Positions 1-8,116 are shown, counted from the first letter of the stretch. The stretch is DNA of 64,000 bases from an uncultured Bilophila sp. (GCA_910585945.1 CAJUHZ010000013.1:12045-76044), one strand, 5' to 3'. Numbers and translations: made by a program. The notes: generated by a model from the sequence alone, not told the origin.

Positions 1-758
1 TGGGCCGGGGTCTGAAGCGTGCCTTGCGGCTGTGAAAACAGCGTGCTTTGCTGTGCCGTATCCTGCTTTTCCCTCTCCGCCCGCGCCTGTGTCTGTTTCA
101 GCCGTTCCCGCGTCAGTTCGTCGCGGGCCGCTTGATACTCGCGTTCAGTCTGCACAATGGTTGCCTGCACTTCCGGCAGGGAACCGGCGGGCAGATTCAA
201 ACCCGCAAGCGATTCCGAGAGGCTCCGGCAGGATTGCTCCTTGCCTTTGATCGCGCTTTCGAGTTCTGAAATGCGTTCTTTGGCGCGGGTGATTGCCGCG
301 CCAAGCCCGCGCACGTCCCCCGCCGGGGGGAACAGGCGAAACAGTTCATCCACCTTTTTCGCGTCGGACAGCGCCAGAAAAGCGGCCACATCGGCGATGC
401 TCACGCCCCGGCGGTCCAGTTCCATCTCAAAGAGATGTTTGGGGCACCTTTCTCCGGCGATGCGGAACTCGCACCCCACAACGCCGTTTTTCCGGCTTTT
501 GTAGGCGCGTTCCAGGGTCACGCCGTCATCAAACTCCATCCCGACAGTCAGGCTGTCGCCGTTGCCCACGGCGTTGAGGATGTCGCTGTTGGATTTGGCG
601 ACGCCTGTTCCCGGCAGGCTTCCCGTCACCAGCAGGGCCAGCGCCAGAGCGCGGGAGCTTTTGCCGCTACCGACTTTCCCCATGATCACGGTTCGGAGCG
701 CGAGGGGCTGGTCAAAGTCCAACCCCTTGAAGTCGCGCGCGTAGATGCGGGTAATCAT
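1..758 (-). CDS. SMC/RecN-like coiled-coil ATPase, partial (C-terminus off the left edge)
   Basis: The frame is open from an ATG at 758 to the edge of the window, giving 252 residues. A Walker A P-loop (GKVGSGKS, residues 27-34) lies near the N-terminus, followed by a small domain. From about residue 150 there is a Glu/Arg/Lys/Gln-rich stretch that looks like coiled coil. This is the layout of RecF/SbcC/SMC-type ATPases, which act on DNA ends or in recombination. The start overlaps the stop of the upstream gene (ATGA), so the two are translationally coupled in a leftward early operon. Neighbourhood suggests a recombination role. Walker B and signature motifs would lie outside the window, so the subfamily is not assigned. 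Confidence 0.7.
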   Translation of the reverse strand, partial: MITRIYARDFKGLDFDQPLALRTVIMGKVGSGKSSRALALALLVTGSLPGTGVAKSNSDILNAVGNGDSLTVGMEFDDGVTLERAYKSRKNGVVGCEFRIAGERCPKHLFEMELDRRGVSIADVAAFLALSDAKKVDELFRLFPPAGDVRGLGAAITRAKERISELESAIKGKEQSCRSLSESLAGLNLPAGSLPEVQATIVQTEREYQAARDELTRERLKQTQARAEREKQDTAQQSTLFSQPQGTLQTPA

Positions 759-2056
759 GCTTCGCCCCCGTCCAGAATCCGGTTGAGTGCGCTGGACACT
801 TCAGCGGCGTTGCCGGGATTCACTTCCGACTCGATCAGGCCGCACTCTGCAAGAGCGTCAGCGTATTCGGTGGGAAATTCCTCACGCGCCACATTGAGAT
901 TGTTCCACGCCTTCCATTCCCGATCCGTCCAGACTTCCGGGGGCGTTTCATCAACCGTCGGAGCCGGGGCAGGCTTCGCTTCCACTGTCATGGGTGCGGG
1001 TTGTTCTTCGGGCATGGCCGCGGCCGTCTGCGGCATTTCGTAGCGGTCGGGATTCTCAAGCGGGTCGACTTCCTCATCCATATCCGCGCCGCGCACTTCG
1101 TCAGAGCCGCGAGAAATAACAATGGGCTGTTGCGCTTCAGGCAGGGCAACGGGTTTGCCTTCGGTCAGCGCCGAGATAATCTTAGAGGATGCCGCGTAGC
1201 GCGCCGTGTCGAAACGAATGAAACCGCCGTCGCTCGGAGACCAGCATACTACCGGAACATCCCATACGCTGCCGGGACGGTTTTTATCTTGCCCCGGCAC
1301 CACGGACAGGCCGAACAGATGCTTCAGGGCGTTGCGTTGGGCGAATGTCTGCGCGAACTCCAAAGCCTTTTTCTTCCGGTTGAGCACCTGTCCGAGGAAG
1401 TTGATGACTTCATCATGACTGATGCGCATCCAGAGATTCACGGCTTCATCCACGCGATAGCACGCCCATTCTTCCGCAGGCTTCGGGGCGGGCATGGATG
1501 ACGGCAGAAGTTTGAAAGCGTCCTTCGTTTTTTTGGCTTTGCCCACCATATCACTCAAGGCGTAGGTGGCCGTGTCGAAAATTGTCGTTCGGTCGCTGAC
1601 CATCGGTTGGCCGTTTTCGTTGTAGCGGAAGGCCATGGCCCGGCAGTGGACTTCGATGATGCTTCCATCCGGGCCGCGTCGGACGTAGGGGTTTTGCTGC
1701 GGCACGCCGTCCACGGTGACAGTCGGCGCGTTCATGACCACCGCCCCGGCGGCGTGGGCGAGCATACCGTAACCCGGCGCGCTGATGACAAAGGGACCGT
1801 TCCAGACCGGCTGCGTGAGACCGCCGTTTTCCGCGCTCAGGCGCACGATGCGTTTGGTGGCCTTGATGCTCCGGCCTTCGGCGTCTGTCAGGACAAACGC
1901 CTCGCCTTCGCCCAAGGCCATGACGTTTTTCTTGTGGAGCGCCGCCAGGTAGGTTCCGATGACTTTTGCATCTTCCGGGCACGCGCTCTGTACACGCCCA
2001 AAGGCTTCCCTCGCTGTATCAGCAAGATTATTCAGAGCATTGTTATTATTGTTCAT
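755..2056 (-). CDS. Phage early protein, possibly RecT-like ssDNA-annealing protein
   Basis: This gene encodes 433 residues. I chose the ATG at 2056 because GGGAGG sits just upstream; an in-frame ATG 39 nt further up lacks such a site. The N-terminal 250 residues look like one folded domain, with a segment near residue 230 (QTFAQRNALKHLFGL) loosely resembling the KTVLRRL region of RecT/Red-beta proteins. The last 120 residues are acidic and proline-rich, probably disordered, ending in a short helical tail. It is coupled to the downstream SMC-like ATPase gene, as recombination genes often are. The annealing-protein idea is an inference from weak similarity; a profile search against RecT, Erf and Sak families would decide it. 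Confidence 0.5.
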   Translation of the reverse strand: MNNNNNALNNLADTAREAFGRVQSACPEDAKVIGTYLAALHKKNVMALGEGEAFVLTDAEGRSIKATKRIVRLSAENGGLTQPVWNGPFVISAPGYGMLAHAAGAVVMNAPTVTVDGVPQQNPYVRRGPDGSIIEVHCRAMAFRYNENGQPMVSDRTTIFDTATYALSDMVGKAKKTKDAFKLLPSSMPAPKPAEEWACYRVDEAVNLWMRISHDEVINFLGQVLNRKKKALEFAQTFAQRNALKHLFGLSVVPGQDKNRPGSVWDVPVVCWSPSDGGFIRFDTARYAASSKIISALTEGKPVALPEAQQPIVISRGSDEVRGADMDEEVDPLENPDRYEMPQTAAAMPEEQPAPMTVEAKPAPAPTVDETPPEVWTDREWKAWNNLNVAREEFPTEYADALAECGLIESEVNPGNAAEVSSALNRILDGGEA

Positions 2057-2207
2057 AGTATCCTCCCTGCATTTGTTCTTTCGCGTATTCCGCATCGTTC
2101 AATGCAGCGTCGTATTCTTCTTCCGAGCAGTAGTCCTGCGGGCATGGCATCCCACGTTCCTTGACGCATCGTTCGCCTCTCCAAAACTCACAATAGTCGT
2201 AGCACAT
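2046..2207 (-). CDS. Small Cys-rich protein (53 aa)
   Basis: A short leftward ORF starts at the ATG at 2207 and overlaps the next gene's start by 11 nt. Five cysteines fall in the first 27 residues (positions 2, 6, 14, 22 and 27), in a pattern that could bind a metal, followed by an acidic/aromatic tail. The ribosome-binding site is weak (GGGACT). Its position fills what would otherwise be a gap in a tightly packed operon. I recognise no family. Confidence 0.45.
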   Translation of the reverse strand: MCYDYCEFWRGERCVKERGMPCPQDYCSEEEYDAALNDAEYAKEQMQGGYYEQ

Positions 2208-2209
2208 GG

Positions 2210-2314
2210 TCAAAAAGTCCCGTCAATTTTTGCGACTATGGTTTGGAGCAGGCTAAAGCACGCCATAACGGCAAAGACGACGAGCGTATTTTTGAGCCAT
2301 CCGGGGAGCCTCAT
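2210..2314 (-). CDS. Tiny single-pass membrane peptide (34 aa)
   Basis: The ATG at 2314 overlaps the stop of the upstream gene (ATGA), and the product is 34 residues. Residues 9-25 form one hydrophobic segment (NTLVVFAVMACFSLLQT) with a Lys just before it, consistent with a short membrane peptide. Early phage operons often carry such peptides, sometimes for exclusion or host takeover, but nothing here shows which. Confidence 0.4.
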   Translation of the reverse strand: MRLPGWLKNTLVVFAVMACFSLLQTIVAKIDGTF

Positions 2315-2490
2315 TGCACAGTCCCCTTGACGGCTCCGAACAGAGTCGCGATTGCGATGTTATGGGCAAGATCAAGCGCATCCTTTGGGTCAGTGATGCC
2401 TTTTTCCAAAAGACTCTTCTGAAAAATTTCGTTTTTGGAAAGCTGCAAAGCTCTCTCTTGCACCAAAGCCACAGCTTCATCGAAAGTCAT
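2311..2490 (-). CDS. Hypothetical small early protein (59 aa)
   Basis: Starts at the ATG at 2490, preceded by GAGGAAA at a good distance; a TTG 15 nt upstream is less likely. The predicted protein is mostly helical, amphipathic and without cysteines. It is coupled downstream to the 34-aa membrane peptide. No family recognised. Confidence 0.55.
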   Translation of the reverse strand: MTFDEAVALVQERALQLSKNEIFQKSLLEKGITDPKDALDLAHNIAIATLFGAVKGTVQ

Positions 2491-2565
2491 GGTGTATTTC
2501 CTCAAAAAAGCTTTTGCTTTAGTTGGCAGTCCGGAACCTTTGCATCAGATTCCGGGCTGCTATTC

Positions 2566-2832
2566 CTATTCCACCAGCACAAACATGCTGGACGCCACGA
2601 TGTAGCCGGGCTCACCTTCGGGGTCATTGCTGGGTTCTGACGTGCAGAGATTCAACCAGATTCCTCCCTTTTCTTCCGGGGAGGCGTTCGGGTACCCCCC
2701 TTCTGGGTCAAGTTCCGTGGACTTGTAGTAGTTTCCCTCTTCATCCTTGAAGACAGGGCGCCCCCACGAATCAGGTCCGATGTAGCGCACGCGTGTCTGG
2801 CCCTTGGTAGGCGACAGGTTTGTCATGGTCAT
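2566..2832 (-). CDS. Hypothetical early protein (88 aa)
   Basis: First gene of the leftward operon, immediately after the control region near 2850-2960. The protein is rich in Gly, Pro, Asp and Glu with aromatic residues (RYIGPDSWGRPVF), suggesting a small beta-rich fold. ATG codons at 2832 and 2826 are both possible starts; no strong Shine-Dalgarno is seen. No family recognised. Confidence 0.55.
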   Translation of the reverse strand: MTMTNLSPTKGQTRVRYIGPDSWGRPVFKDEEGNYYKSTELDPEGGYPNASPEEKGGIWLNLCTSEPSNDPEGEPGYIVASSMFVLVE

Positions 2833-2906
2833 GGAAGGTACTCACTTTTTTTGAGGGTTCCTGTTCCCTTTCGAGAGTGTGTTGTTCCGTGTTCGTGAAA
2901 ACTATT

Positions 2907-2954
2907 TTCGGCAGTTGTCAAAAATTGTCAAGATAATTTTTGACTATTGCCGAA
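2907..2954. promoter_or_regulatory. Left operator/promoter region with repressor-type half-sites
   Basis: TTCGGCA-GT-TGTCAAA (2907-2922) and a second TGCCGAA half-site (2948-2954) match the palindrome at 4486-4501 next to the repressor gene. TTGACT at 2940 followed after 17 bp by TTATCT (2963) is a plausible rightward promoter for the gene at 3011. On the minus strand, TTGACA motifs (plus 2917-2922 and 2927-2932) could drive the leftward early genes. The sites overlap the promoters, as expected for repression. Confidence 0.55.
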
Positions 2955-3010
2955 AAAAATTTTTATCTGTAACAAGAGTCATCCCATGCGGCTCAAAAAG
3001 GAGGCACAAC

Positions 3011-3670
3011 ATGCGCGTCATGATTTCTCAGCCCATGAATGGGCTATCGGCGGAGGAGATTCGGGAACGGCGGGCGGCGGTTGTCGCCAGACTGGAAGCT
3101 GAAGGGCATGAGGTGGTGGATACCGTCTTCACGGAAACGTCCCCGGAAGGGGATAATCAGGCACTGTGGTATCTCGGCAAGTCGCTCCAGGCGATTGCCG
3201 GTGTGGATGCCGTTTATTTCATGGACGGGTGGGATAAGGCGCGGGGGTGCAGGATCGAATACGAGGCGTGTGTACTCTACGGAATAAGAACACTAAATAC
3301 CGATATTCTTCTCCAGAAACCGTTACTGGATTTTATGCTAGGGAGTTCAGATAATCTTGGCGATTGGTCTTATGGATGCGAGGTGTGTGGACGAAAGGAA
3401 GATGTCGTCATGACTCGCGACAGATATTCTGTACAATTATCTAGTGGAAAACCCCTTATAATTTTGGGGGAAACCCATGTTCTTTGTAAAGAACATATCG
3501 GAAAATGTAAAAGCATAACGCAGAAATTTATAACGCTGTATCAGCTTTATCTATATTTGAGAGGTGAACGAGAAGGTCACAAAATTTCACCCAACTATGC
3601 GGCATACATACGAGAAGTTATGTGTAACTGCATTGAAGGTTTAGATGAAATTATTCAATCCACTCAATAA
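3011..3670 (+). CDS. DUF4406-like (nucleoside deoxyribosyltransferase fold) protein with Cys-rich C-terminal extension
   Basis: The start is the ATG at 3011, behind AAGGAGG. Residues 1-95 match the small DUF4406/deoxyribosyltransferase-like proteins common in phages: an N-terminal strand then SQPMNG, and the GWDKARGCRIEYEA segment in which the Glu would be the active-site residue. Those proteins normally end near here. This one continues for about 120 residues with CEVC and CKEH motifs that could bind zinc. From about 3285 the DNA becomes visibly AT-richer, as if a second piece had been fused on. The last 20 bases overlap the convergent gene at 3651. Fold assignment is fair; biochemical function is unknown. 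Confidence 0.6.
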   Translation: MRVMISQPMNGLSAEEIRERRAAVVARLEAEGHEVVDTVFTETSPEGDNQALWYLGKSLQAIAGVDAVYFMDGWDKARGCRIEYEACVLYGIRTLNTDILLQKPLLDFMLGSSDNLGDWSYGCEVCGRKEDVVMTRDRYSVQLSSGKPLIILGETHVLCKEHIGKCKSITQKFITLYQLYLYLRGEREGHKISPNYAAYIREVMCNCIEGLDEIIQSTQ

Positions 3671-3935
3671 GTAGCTCCGCGATACTATGATTGAAAAAAT
3701 AAACATTGGATATTGTACATCCCTCTATTCGATACTGTTCATTCCCAAACTTTATATTTCCATTGAATTTTGTTTTTGCATTAAAAATGTGTTTAGCAAT
3801 CTTGATAGAATTTTGATCCATCCCCCATATCGAATAGGAACTGCTCCCCGTGCAGCTCCTATTCGGTTCTGGGGCGATATGTTCAAAGCTAATCACCGGG
3901 TTATCATCATAACCTTCAATAAAAATCTTGTTCAT
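3651..3935 (-). CDS. Hypothetical protein downstream of repressor (94 aa)
   Basis: Start chosen at the ATG at 3935 because GTGGAG lies just upstream; the frame is open further but with no better start. The gene is AT-rich and lies 52 nt downstream of the repressor gene on the same strand, so probably in its operon. Its 3' end overlaps the convergent gene by 20 nt. A strong inverted repeat (3831-3865) lies inside the coding region. It could be a superinfection or lysogenic-conversion gene, but no family is recognised. Confidence 0.55.
   Translation of the reverse strand: MNKIFIEGYDDNPVISFEHIAPEPNRSCTGSSSYSIWGMDQNSIKIAKHIFNAKTKFNGNIKFGNEQYRIEGCTISNVYFFNHSIAELLIEWIE
3831..3865. repeat. Long imperfect inverted repeat inside the gene at 3651-3935
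   Basis: A 14-position stem with 13 Watson-Crick pairs (one A/C mismatch) and a 7-nt loop, arms CGAATAGGAACTGC and GCAGCTCCTATTCG. No T-run follows on either side, so it does not look like a simple intrinsic terminator. Confidence 0.6.
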
Positions 3936-3987
3936 GAATACTCCACATGAATGATTGTACAGCCGCCCTTCAACTTTTCCGTGTGAA

Positions 3988-4419
3988 CTACGCACAGTTT
4001 TTATTTTGCCGGGGTTCGTCCGGCTTATTCATCCCTAATTGCTTATTCATCATTTCTTCTAATTTTTCTCCGATGGCTTCTGCTGCAATCAACTTTTTTT
4101 CAAGTTCGGCAGTCCTCTTCCTTTCGTTCTCCAGTTCCTGACGCAGCCGCTGATATTCCGCCTCGGAGCATGGAGCGGTATTTTTGACTTCCGGGAATTT
4201 GATTTCCAGAACGCCAATTTTTTCAGGCAGGGCATGATTCCAAAGAATCTTGTCCATTACAGGACCAATTTTTGACAAACTTGGGTCTCGCTCTCCTTTG
4301 ATCCAGCGATTGAGCGTGTCATTCGGAATACCCAACGCTTTAGAGGCATGAAGGGTAACCCCGCCATGCTGCTTTTCAACAAAATCTCGCAAGATTTTCA
4401 GTGTTTCTTCGGCAAACAT
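3988..4419 (-). CDS. HTH lysogeny repressor (CI-like)
   Basis: This gene encodes 143 residues. The N-terminal 60 residues form a helix-turn-helix of the lambda-repressor/XRE or MerR-like type (VTLHASKALGIPNDTLNRWI). The last 60 residues are a charged heptad-like coiled coil (ELENERKRTAELEKKLIAAE) likely to dimerise it. It is transcribed leftward, divergent from a Cro-like gene, with a perfect palindrome in the 92-bp gap. That arrangement is the classic temperate-phage immunity switch. No LexA-like peptidase domain is present, so induction would need an antirepressor or another route; the Rha copies are candidates only by context. Confidence 0.7.
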   Translation of the reverse strand: MFAEETLKILRDFVEKQHGGVTLHASKALGIPNDTLNRWIKGERDPSLSKIGPVMDKILWNHALPEKIGVLEIKFPEVKNTAPCSEAEYQRLRQELENERKRTAELEKKLIAAEAIGEKLEEMMNKQLGMNKPDEPRQNKNCA

Positions 4420-4463
4420 GCTTTCTTTTGCCTCACATAATCTACATGCGTCAAAAATTTTTT

Positions 4464-4501
4464 TGCCGAACAGTCTTGACTTTTCTTCGGCAACTGCCGA
4501 A
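4464..4501. promoter_or_regulatory. Right operator: perfect palindrome plus half-site
   Basis: TTCGGCA-AC-TGCCGAA (4486-4501) is a perfect 16-bp palindrome and a lone TGCCGAA half-site lies at 4464-4470. A TTGACT (4476-4481) lies between them and could be the -35 of the rightward early promoter. The same motif recurs at 2907-2954. Confidence 0.65.
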
Positions 4502-4511
4502 AATTCATCCT

Positions 4512-4799
4512 ATGAAAACACCACACTCCCTCCTACGACAGGCATTGGATGCTCGCGGCATTTCCATAAACGAGGCCTGCAAGATGTCGGGCATCCGTTA
4601 CGACACAATTTGGAAGCACTGCGAAGGAATGCGATCCATATCCGCTGAAATGGCCCTCCGATACGAGACGACGCTCAAAATCCCAAGGTCGGAACTCCGT
4701 CCTGATCTCTGGTCGGATGAAGACGGCTGTGACAAGCGCCAGACTTCCCATATCGCTGAGTCCAAGATTGTCCGCCCTTCGGCTGAAAAGGAATCATAA
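4512..4799 (+). CDS. Cro-like HTH regulator
   Basis: Encodes 95 residues from the ATG at 4512. Residues 5-60 read as an XRE/Cro helix-turn-helix (LLRQALDARGISINEACKMS, then GIRYDTIWKHCEG). It is divergent from the repressor and begins 11 bp after the palindromic operator, as Cro does. No clear Shine-Dalgarno is seen and the leader would be short. The C-terminal 35 residues are polar and probably flexible. Confidence 0.65.
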   Translation: MKTPHSLLRQALDARGISINEACKMSGIRYDTIWKHCEGMRSISAEMALRYETTLKIPRSELRPDLWSDEDGCDKRQTSHIAESKIVRPSAEKES

Positions 4800-4800
4800 T

Positions 4801-5271
4801 ATGGAGAGTGCTTCGCAGACCGTTACACGGCTGTTGAATCAAGCTTGCGCCCAGTATCCCGGAGGACTGCGAGCCGTATTCACAGCAATCCGCGAGAAAG
4901 AGGGGGGCTCGGCGCGTTCCGAGTCAACATTTTATGCGGACTTGAATCCGAATCCTACGAGCCAAGGGAAGCTCAAGGTGAAGGATTTTGTAGCCTGCAT
5001 GGAAATCACGGGCAACGTAGATGCACTCCGGTACATGGTCTCCCTGTTTGGCTACAGCCTCACAAGTATTTCCTGTGTGGAGCCGGATGCGCCCACCGTT
5101 GAAGCCGAAATGCTTCAGGACTATCCGGCAGTTGTGGCCTTCCATGAGTCCGTACAAGCCTTCAAGCGTGGCGAGGCCGAATACGAGACTGTGCTTGCCC
5201 GCCTTGAGGGCGCCCTGCTTGACCTCCGGCAGACCGCAGCAATAGCCCGCCGCTCTGAAAAGAAAGAGTGA
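4801..5271 (+). CDS. CII / CP76-like phage regulatory protein
   Basis: Encodes 156 residues, starting one base after the stop of the Cro-like gene. The fold is helical, with the KVKDFVACMEITGNVDALRYM segment typical of the CP76/CII-type regulators found third in such switches. In related phages these proteins help choose between lysis and lysogeny. The C-terminus is a charged helix. Assignment rests on position plus moderate resemblance. Confidence 0.6.
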   Translation: MESASQTVTRLLNQACAQYPGGLRAVFTAIREKEGGSARSESTFYADLNPNPTSQGKLKVKDFVACMEITGNVDALRYMVSLFGYSLTSISCVEPDAPTVEAEMLQDYPAVVAFHESVQAFKRGEAEYETVLARLEGALLDLRQTAAIARRSEKKE

Positions 5272-5288
5272 GCCAAGGGGGCACAATC

Positions 5289-5534
5289 ATGGGTGAAGCA
5301 CATTGCCAGAAAGCCGTTTCTCTCCGCACGTCGCGAGTCGTTTACTACCGGCAGGTCGGCAACGCCAAGTCCGACTATGAAGTGTTCGACAGCGAGACCG
5401 GCGAAATGACACAACTGACTCCACGTCAGTTTGAAAATCAGTATGTGCCGGAATGGAAACTTCCGCCGCACATGCGCGCTCGCGCGGCGAGCGCTCTGTC
5501 GTGGTGGGACTGGAAAGCGCGGAGGGGCGCATGA
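5289..5534 (+). CDS. Hypothetical early protein (81 aa)
   Basis: Start chosen at the ATG at 5289 behind AAGGGGG; a GTG at 5268 overlapping the previous stop is also possible. The protein has a short beta-rich start (SRVVYYRQVGN) and a Trp-rich C-terminus. Its stop overlaps the methylase start by four bases (ATGA). Small proteins of this kind often sit before phage dcm genes; no function is known to me. Confidence 0.6.
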   Translation: MGEAHCQKAVSLRTSRVVYYRQVGNAKSDYEVFDSETGEMTQLTPRQFENQYVPEWKLPPHMRARAASALSWWDWKARRGA

Positions 5535-7513
5535 GCGTGCGCTATCTTTCTCTCTGCTCCGGCATCGAAGCTGCAAGCGTGGCGTGGCAACCTCTCGGCT
5601 GGAAGCCAGTGGCCTTCGCAGAAATCGAACCTTTCCCCTGTGCCGTCCTCGCCTACCATTACCCTGACGTGCCCAATCTTGGGGGCATGACGCAGATAGA
5701 TTGTTCTCAATTCAAGGGGCAAGTGGATCTCCTTGTTGCAGGTACTCCATGCCAAGCCTTCTCCGTGGCCGGAGCGCGGCGTGGACTTGAGGATGAGCGC
5801 GGAAATTTAACCCTCAAACTCGTGGAAATTGCCAATGCAATCAGCCCAGCTTTCCTTGTTTGGGAAAATGTACCCGGTGTCCTCTCCATGCACGACAACG
5901 CCTTCGGGTGTTTCCTCGGCGCACTCGCGGGAAGCGATTTCCCCGCCGAACCCGGCACAAAGCCTCTTGTGGGAAAAAGTAACAAATACTGGCGATGGGA
6001 TAAGCGGGGTGAGCGACACATTCCAACGTGGCCCGCTGCGGGTGTCACTCTTGGACCCGAAAGAGCAATCGCGTGGCGGACGCTTGATGCCCAATATTTC
6101 GGTCTGGCCCAACGCCGCCGCCGTGTCTTTGTTGTCGCATGTCCTCAAGGAGGGATCCGTCCAGAGCAGATACTTTTTGAGTGGGAAGGCCTGCGCCGGG
6201 ATACTCCGCCGAGCCGACAAACGCCGGAGGACATTGCCGGAACCCTTGAAGCGAGCCTTGGAAGAAGTCGTGGCGCGGGAACTGACCCCGGAGCCTGCTG
6301 TGTCGATGTCTGCCAATCCCTGACAGGCAGCTTTGGGGGCGGTGGACCAGACGACAACAAGACCCAGGCTGGTTTTTACGCAGTCGTCTCGCCCCAAGTG
6401 GCCGGGACAATGAAAAGCAACGGGGGCAAGGCCGTTAGCTGGAAAAACAATGTGGAGATGGCGGCCGCCGGGTGCATGCTCCCATGCTCACAGTACGGCA
6501 CTGTGGCGGCGTCGCTGACGGCAGAGGGCGCTGATGCTTCACCGTGTGCCGATAGAGGGCCAACCGTCCTGGCGGTGCGAACCGCGCAAACCTCATCCAA
6601 CGGCAACGGCATTGCCCAAGAGGTTTCCCATACCCTCGACCGCACGAACGGGCAGGCGGTCATTGCCTTTCATGGCTCTCAAGACCCTGATGTATCCGGT
6701 GAAATCGCTCACCCGTGCGGGCGGAATCACGGCGCGGAAACCTGTATCTGCTACGCCCCGGAAATCGTCAGGCAGGCAATGTCCTCGAAGTGGGAGAAAG
6801 GCACGAGCGGCCCGGCGGGAGATGAACATCATAATTTGGTGGGCTGCATGGCCTTCGCCCAAAATTCCCGTGATGAAGTGCGGCTGCAAGGCGGCGACGG
6901 GCAGATAAGCGGCGCGCTCGCCACAGATGATGGTATGAAACAGAGAACCTATGTTGCCATCGCCCAGAACTCCCAGTCCGTTTTCAGCACTTCCGGGAAT
7001 GGAGTTTGGCGAGAGGGCATCGGCCCGCTACGAGCGCGAGAGCAGGATAGCCATGAGAATCTATGCCTCGCCTTCGCTGAAAGGGGACGCGCGGAAGGCC
7101 GAACGCTCGAATATCTCGAAGAACAGGCCTACTGCCTGATGAATCCCGGCAGCGGCGGCCGCACTCATTCGCGTCAGATAATGACGCCGCAACTTCAGGT
7201 ACGCCGCCTCACCCCGCGCGAGTGCGAACGCCTTCAGGGCTTCCCCGACGACTACACGGCAGTCCCTTACCGAATCCACAAATTGCCCAAACGAATCGTA
7301 CTGCGTTCCTATCGGCGCTACCTCCGCAGAATGGCGCGGCAATGCAAAGAACCGCTCTCTTTCGCAGATACCCTCAAGTGCGCCGATGGCCCAAGGTACA
7401 AGGCTATCGGAAACAGCATGGCGGTCAATGTCATGCGCTGGATAGGCCAGAGGATAGCGCAGGCCATGGCCGCGCAAAAACAAAATGCAAAGAATGGGAG
7501 GAACCATGCCTGA
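5531..7513 (+). CDS. C5-cytosine DNA methyltransferase, long form
   Basis: Encodes 660 residues and carries the ordered m5C-methylase motifs: SLCSGIEAA (I, residues 6-14), GTPCQAFSVAG with catalytic Cys74 (IV), ENVPG (VI, near 112), QRRRR (VIII, near 195), then the late motifs LTPRECERLQGFPDDY (IX) and AIGNSMAVNVM (X). The enzyme would transfer a methyl group from SAM to cytosine C5. The target-recognition section is very long, about 300 residues between motifs VIII and IX, with recurring short units around GTL/AxT/IAF. Similar enlarged regions occur in multispecific phage methylases. It probably protects phage DNA from host restriction. It is coupled to the gene before it. Confidence 0.93.
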   Translation: MSVRYLSLCSGIEAASVAWQPLGWKPVAFAEIEPFPCAVLAYHYPDVPNLGGMTQIDCSQFKGQVDLLVAGTPCQAFSVAGARRGLEDERGNLTLKLVEIANAISPAFLVWENVPGVLSMHDNAFGCFLGALAGSDFPAEPGTKPLVGKSNKYWRWDKRGERHIPTWPAAGVTLGPERAIAWRTLDAQYFGLAQRRRRVFVVACPQGGIRPEQILFEWEGLRRDTPPSRQTPEDIAGTLEASLGRSRGAGTDPGACCVDVCQSLTGSFGGGGPDDNKTQAGFYAVVSPQVAGTMKSNGGKAVSWKNNVEMAAAGCMLPCSQYGTVAASLTAEGADASPCADRGPTVLAVRTAQTSSNGNGIAQEVSHTLDRTNGQAVIAFHGSQDPDVSGEIAHPCGRNHGAETCICYAPEIVRQAMSSKWEKGTSGPAGDEHHNLVGCMAFAQNSRDEVRLQGGDGQISGALATDDGMKQRTYVAIAQNSQSVFSTSGNGVWREGIGPLRAREQDSHENLCLAFAERGRAEGRTLEYLEEQAYCLMNPGSGGRTHSRQIMTPQLQVRRLTPRECERLQGFPDDYTAVPYRIHKLPKRIVLRSYRRYLRRMARQCKEPLSFADTLKCADGPRYKAIGNSMAVNVMRWIGQRIAQAMAAQKQNAKNGRNHA

Positions 7514-8114
7514 ACAACAATACGGAAAGCGGACCTGCCTTCAGTGCGGGCACGAATTTGAGGCCAGCTACCCGGCGCAACTCACCTGCTCCGAAAAATG
7601 CGCTCTGGAGCGCCGCCGCGAACAGGGACGCCAGTCTGACGCCCTCTCCAGAGCCAGGAACAAAAACCTGCTGACCTCGCTGGATGAAGCGTGGGCCGAA
7701 CTGGAGTGGCTCAACTGCCGGTATGAAGCCCGGCGCGGAGAGACGGGGGCGCTGATGATGGCCATGTGCGCCGCCCATGCCCTAGAAATGAAGAAACTGA
7801 AGGCGGAACTGGACGCGCTCCGTCCGGCGTCCGCCGAACCCGCCCCGGCGGAAGAAAAGGCTCCCGCCTCTGCCGCCGTGATCGACACGAGCGATTGGGA
7901 TTTCTGCAAGCGGATGAATCTGCGGGCGCGGCATCTCCCCTGCGGCGAGCGCGAAGAATGCCAAGGCTGTGAAAGGATACGCCCTCTGGTTCTTGAGCCC
8001 GGCGACAAGGTGTGTGCGAAGTGCAAACAGGTATTCACGCCGAAAGCTCCCGCGCAGAAATACTGCTCGAAAAGCTGTCAGGTAGAGGCGGCCAGGGTGA
8101 AGTGTAAGAAATAG
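7506..8114 (+). CDS. Double zinc-ribbon protein with coiled-coil middle
   Basis: Starts at the ATG at 7506 behind GGGAGG, overlapping the methylase end by 8 bases. The 202 residues have a CxxC...CSEKC zinc ribbon at 9-35, a helical charged centre, and a similar CAKCKQVF...YCSKSC ribbon at the C-terminus. The ribbons resemble the FCS/zf-like modules that bind nucleic acids. Function is unknown; early position suggests a DNA- or RNA-binding accessory. Confidence 0.65.
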   Translation: MPEQQYGKRTCLQCGHEFEASYPAQLTCSEKCALERRREQGRQSDALSRARNKNLLTSLDEAWAELEWLNCRYEARRGETGALMMAMCAAHALEMKKLKAELDALRPASAEPAPAEEKAPASAAVIDTSDWDFCKRMNLRARHLPCGEREECQGCERIRPLVLEPGDKVCAKCKQVFTPKAPAQKYCSKSCQVEAARVKCKK

Positions 8115-8116
8115 AA

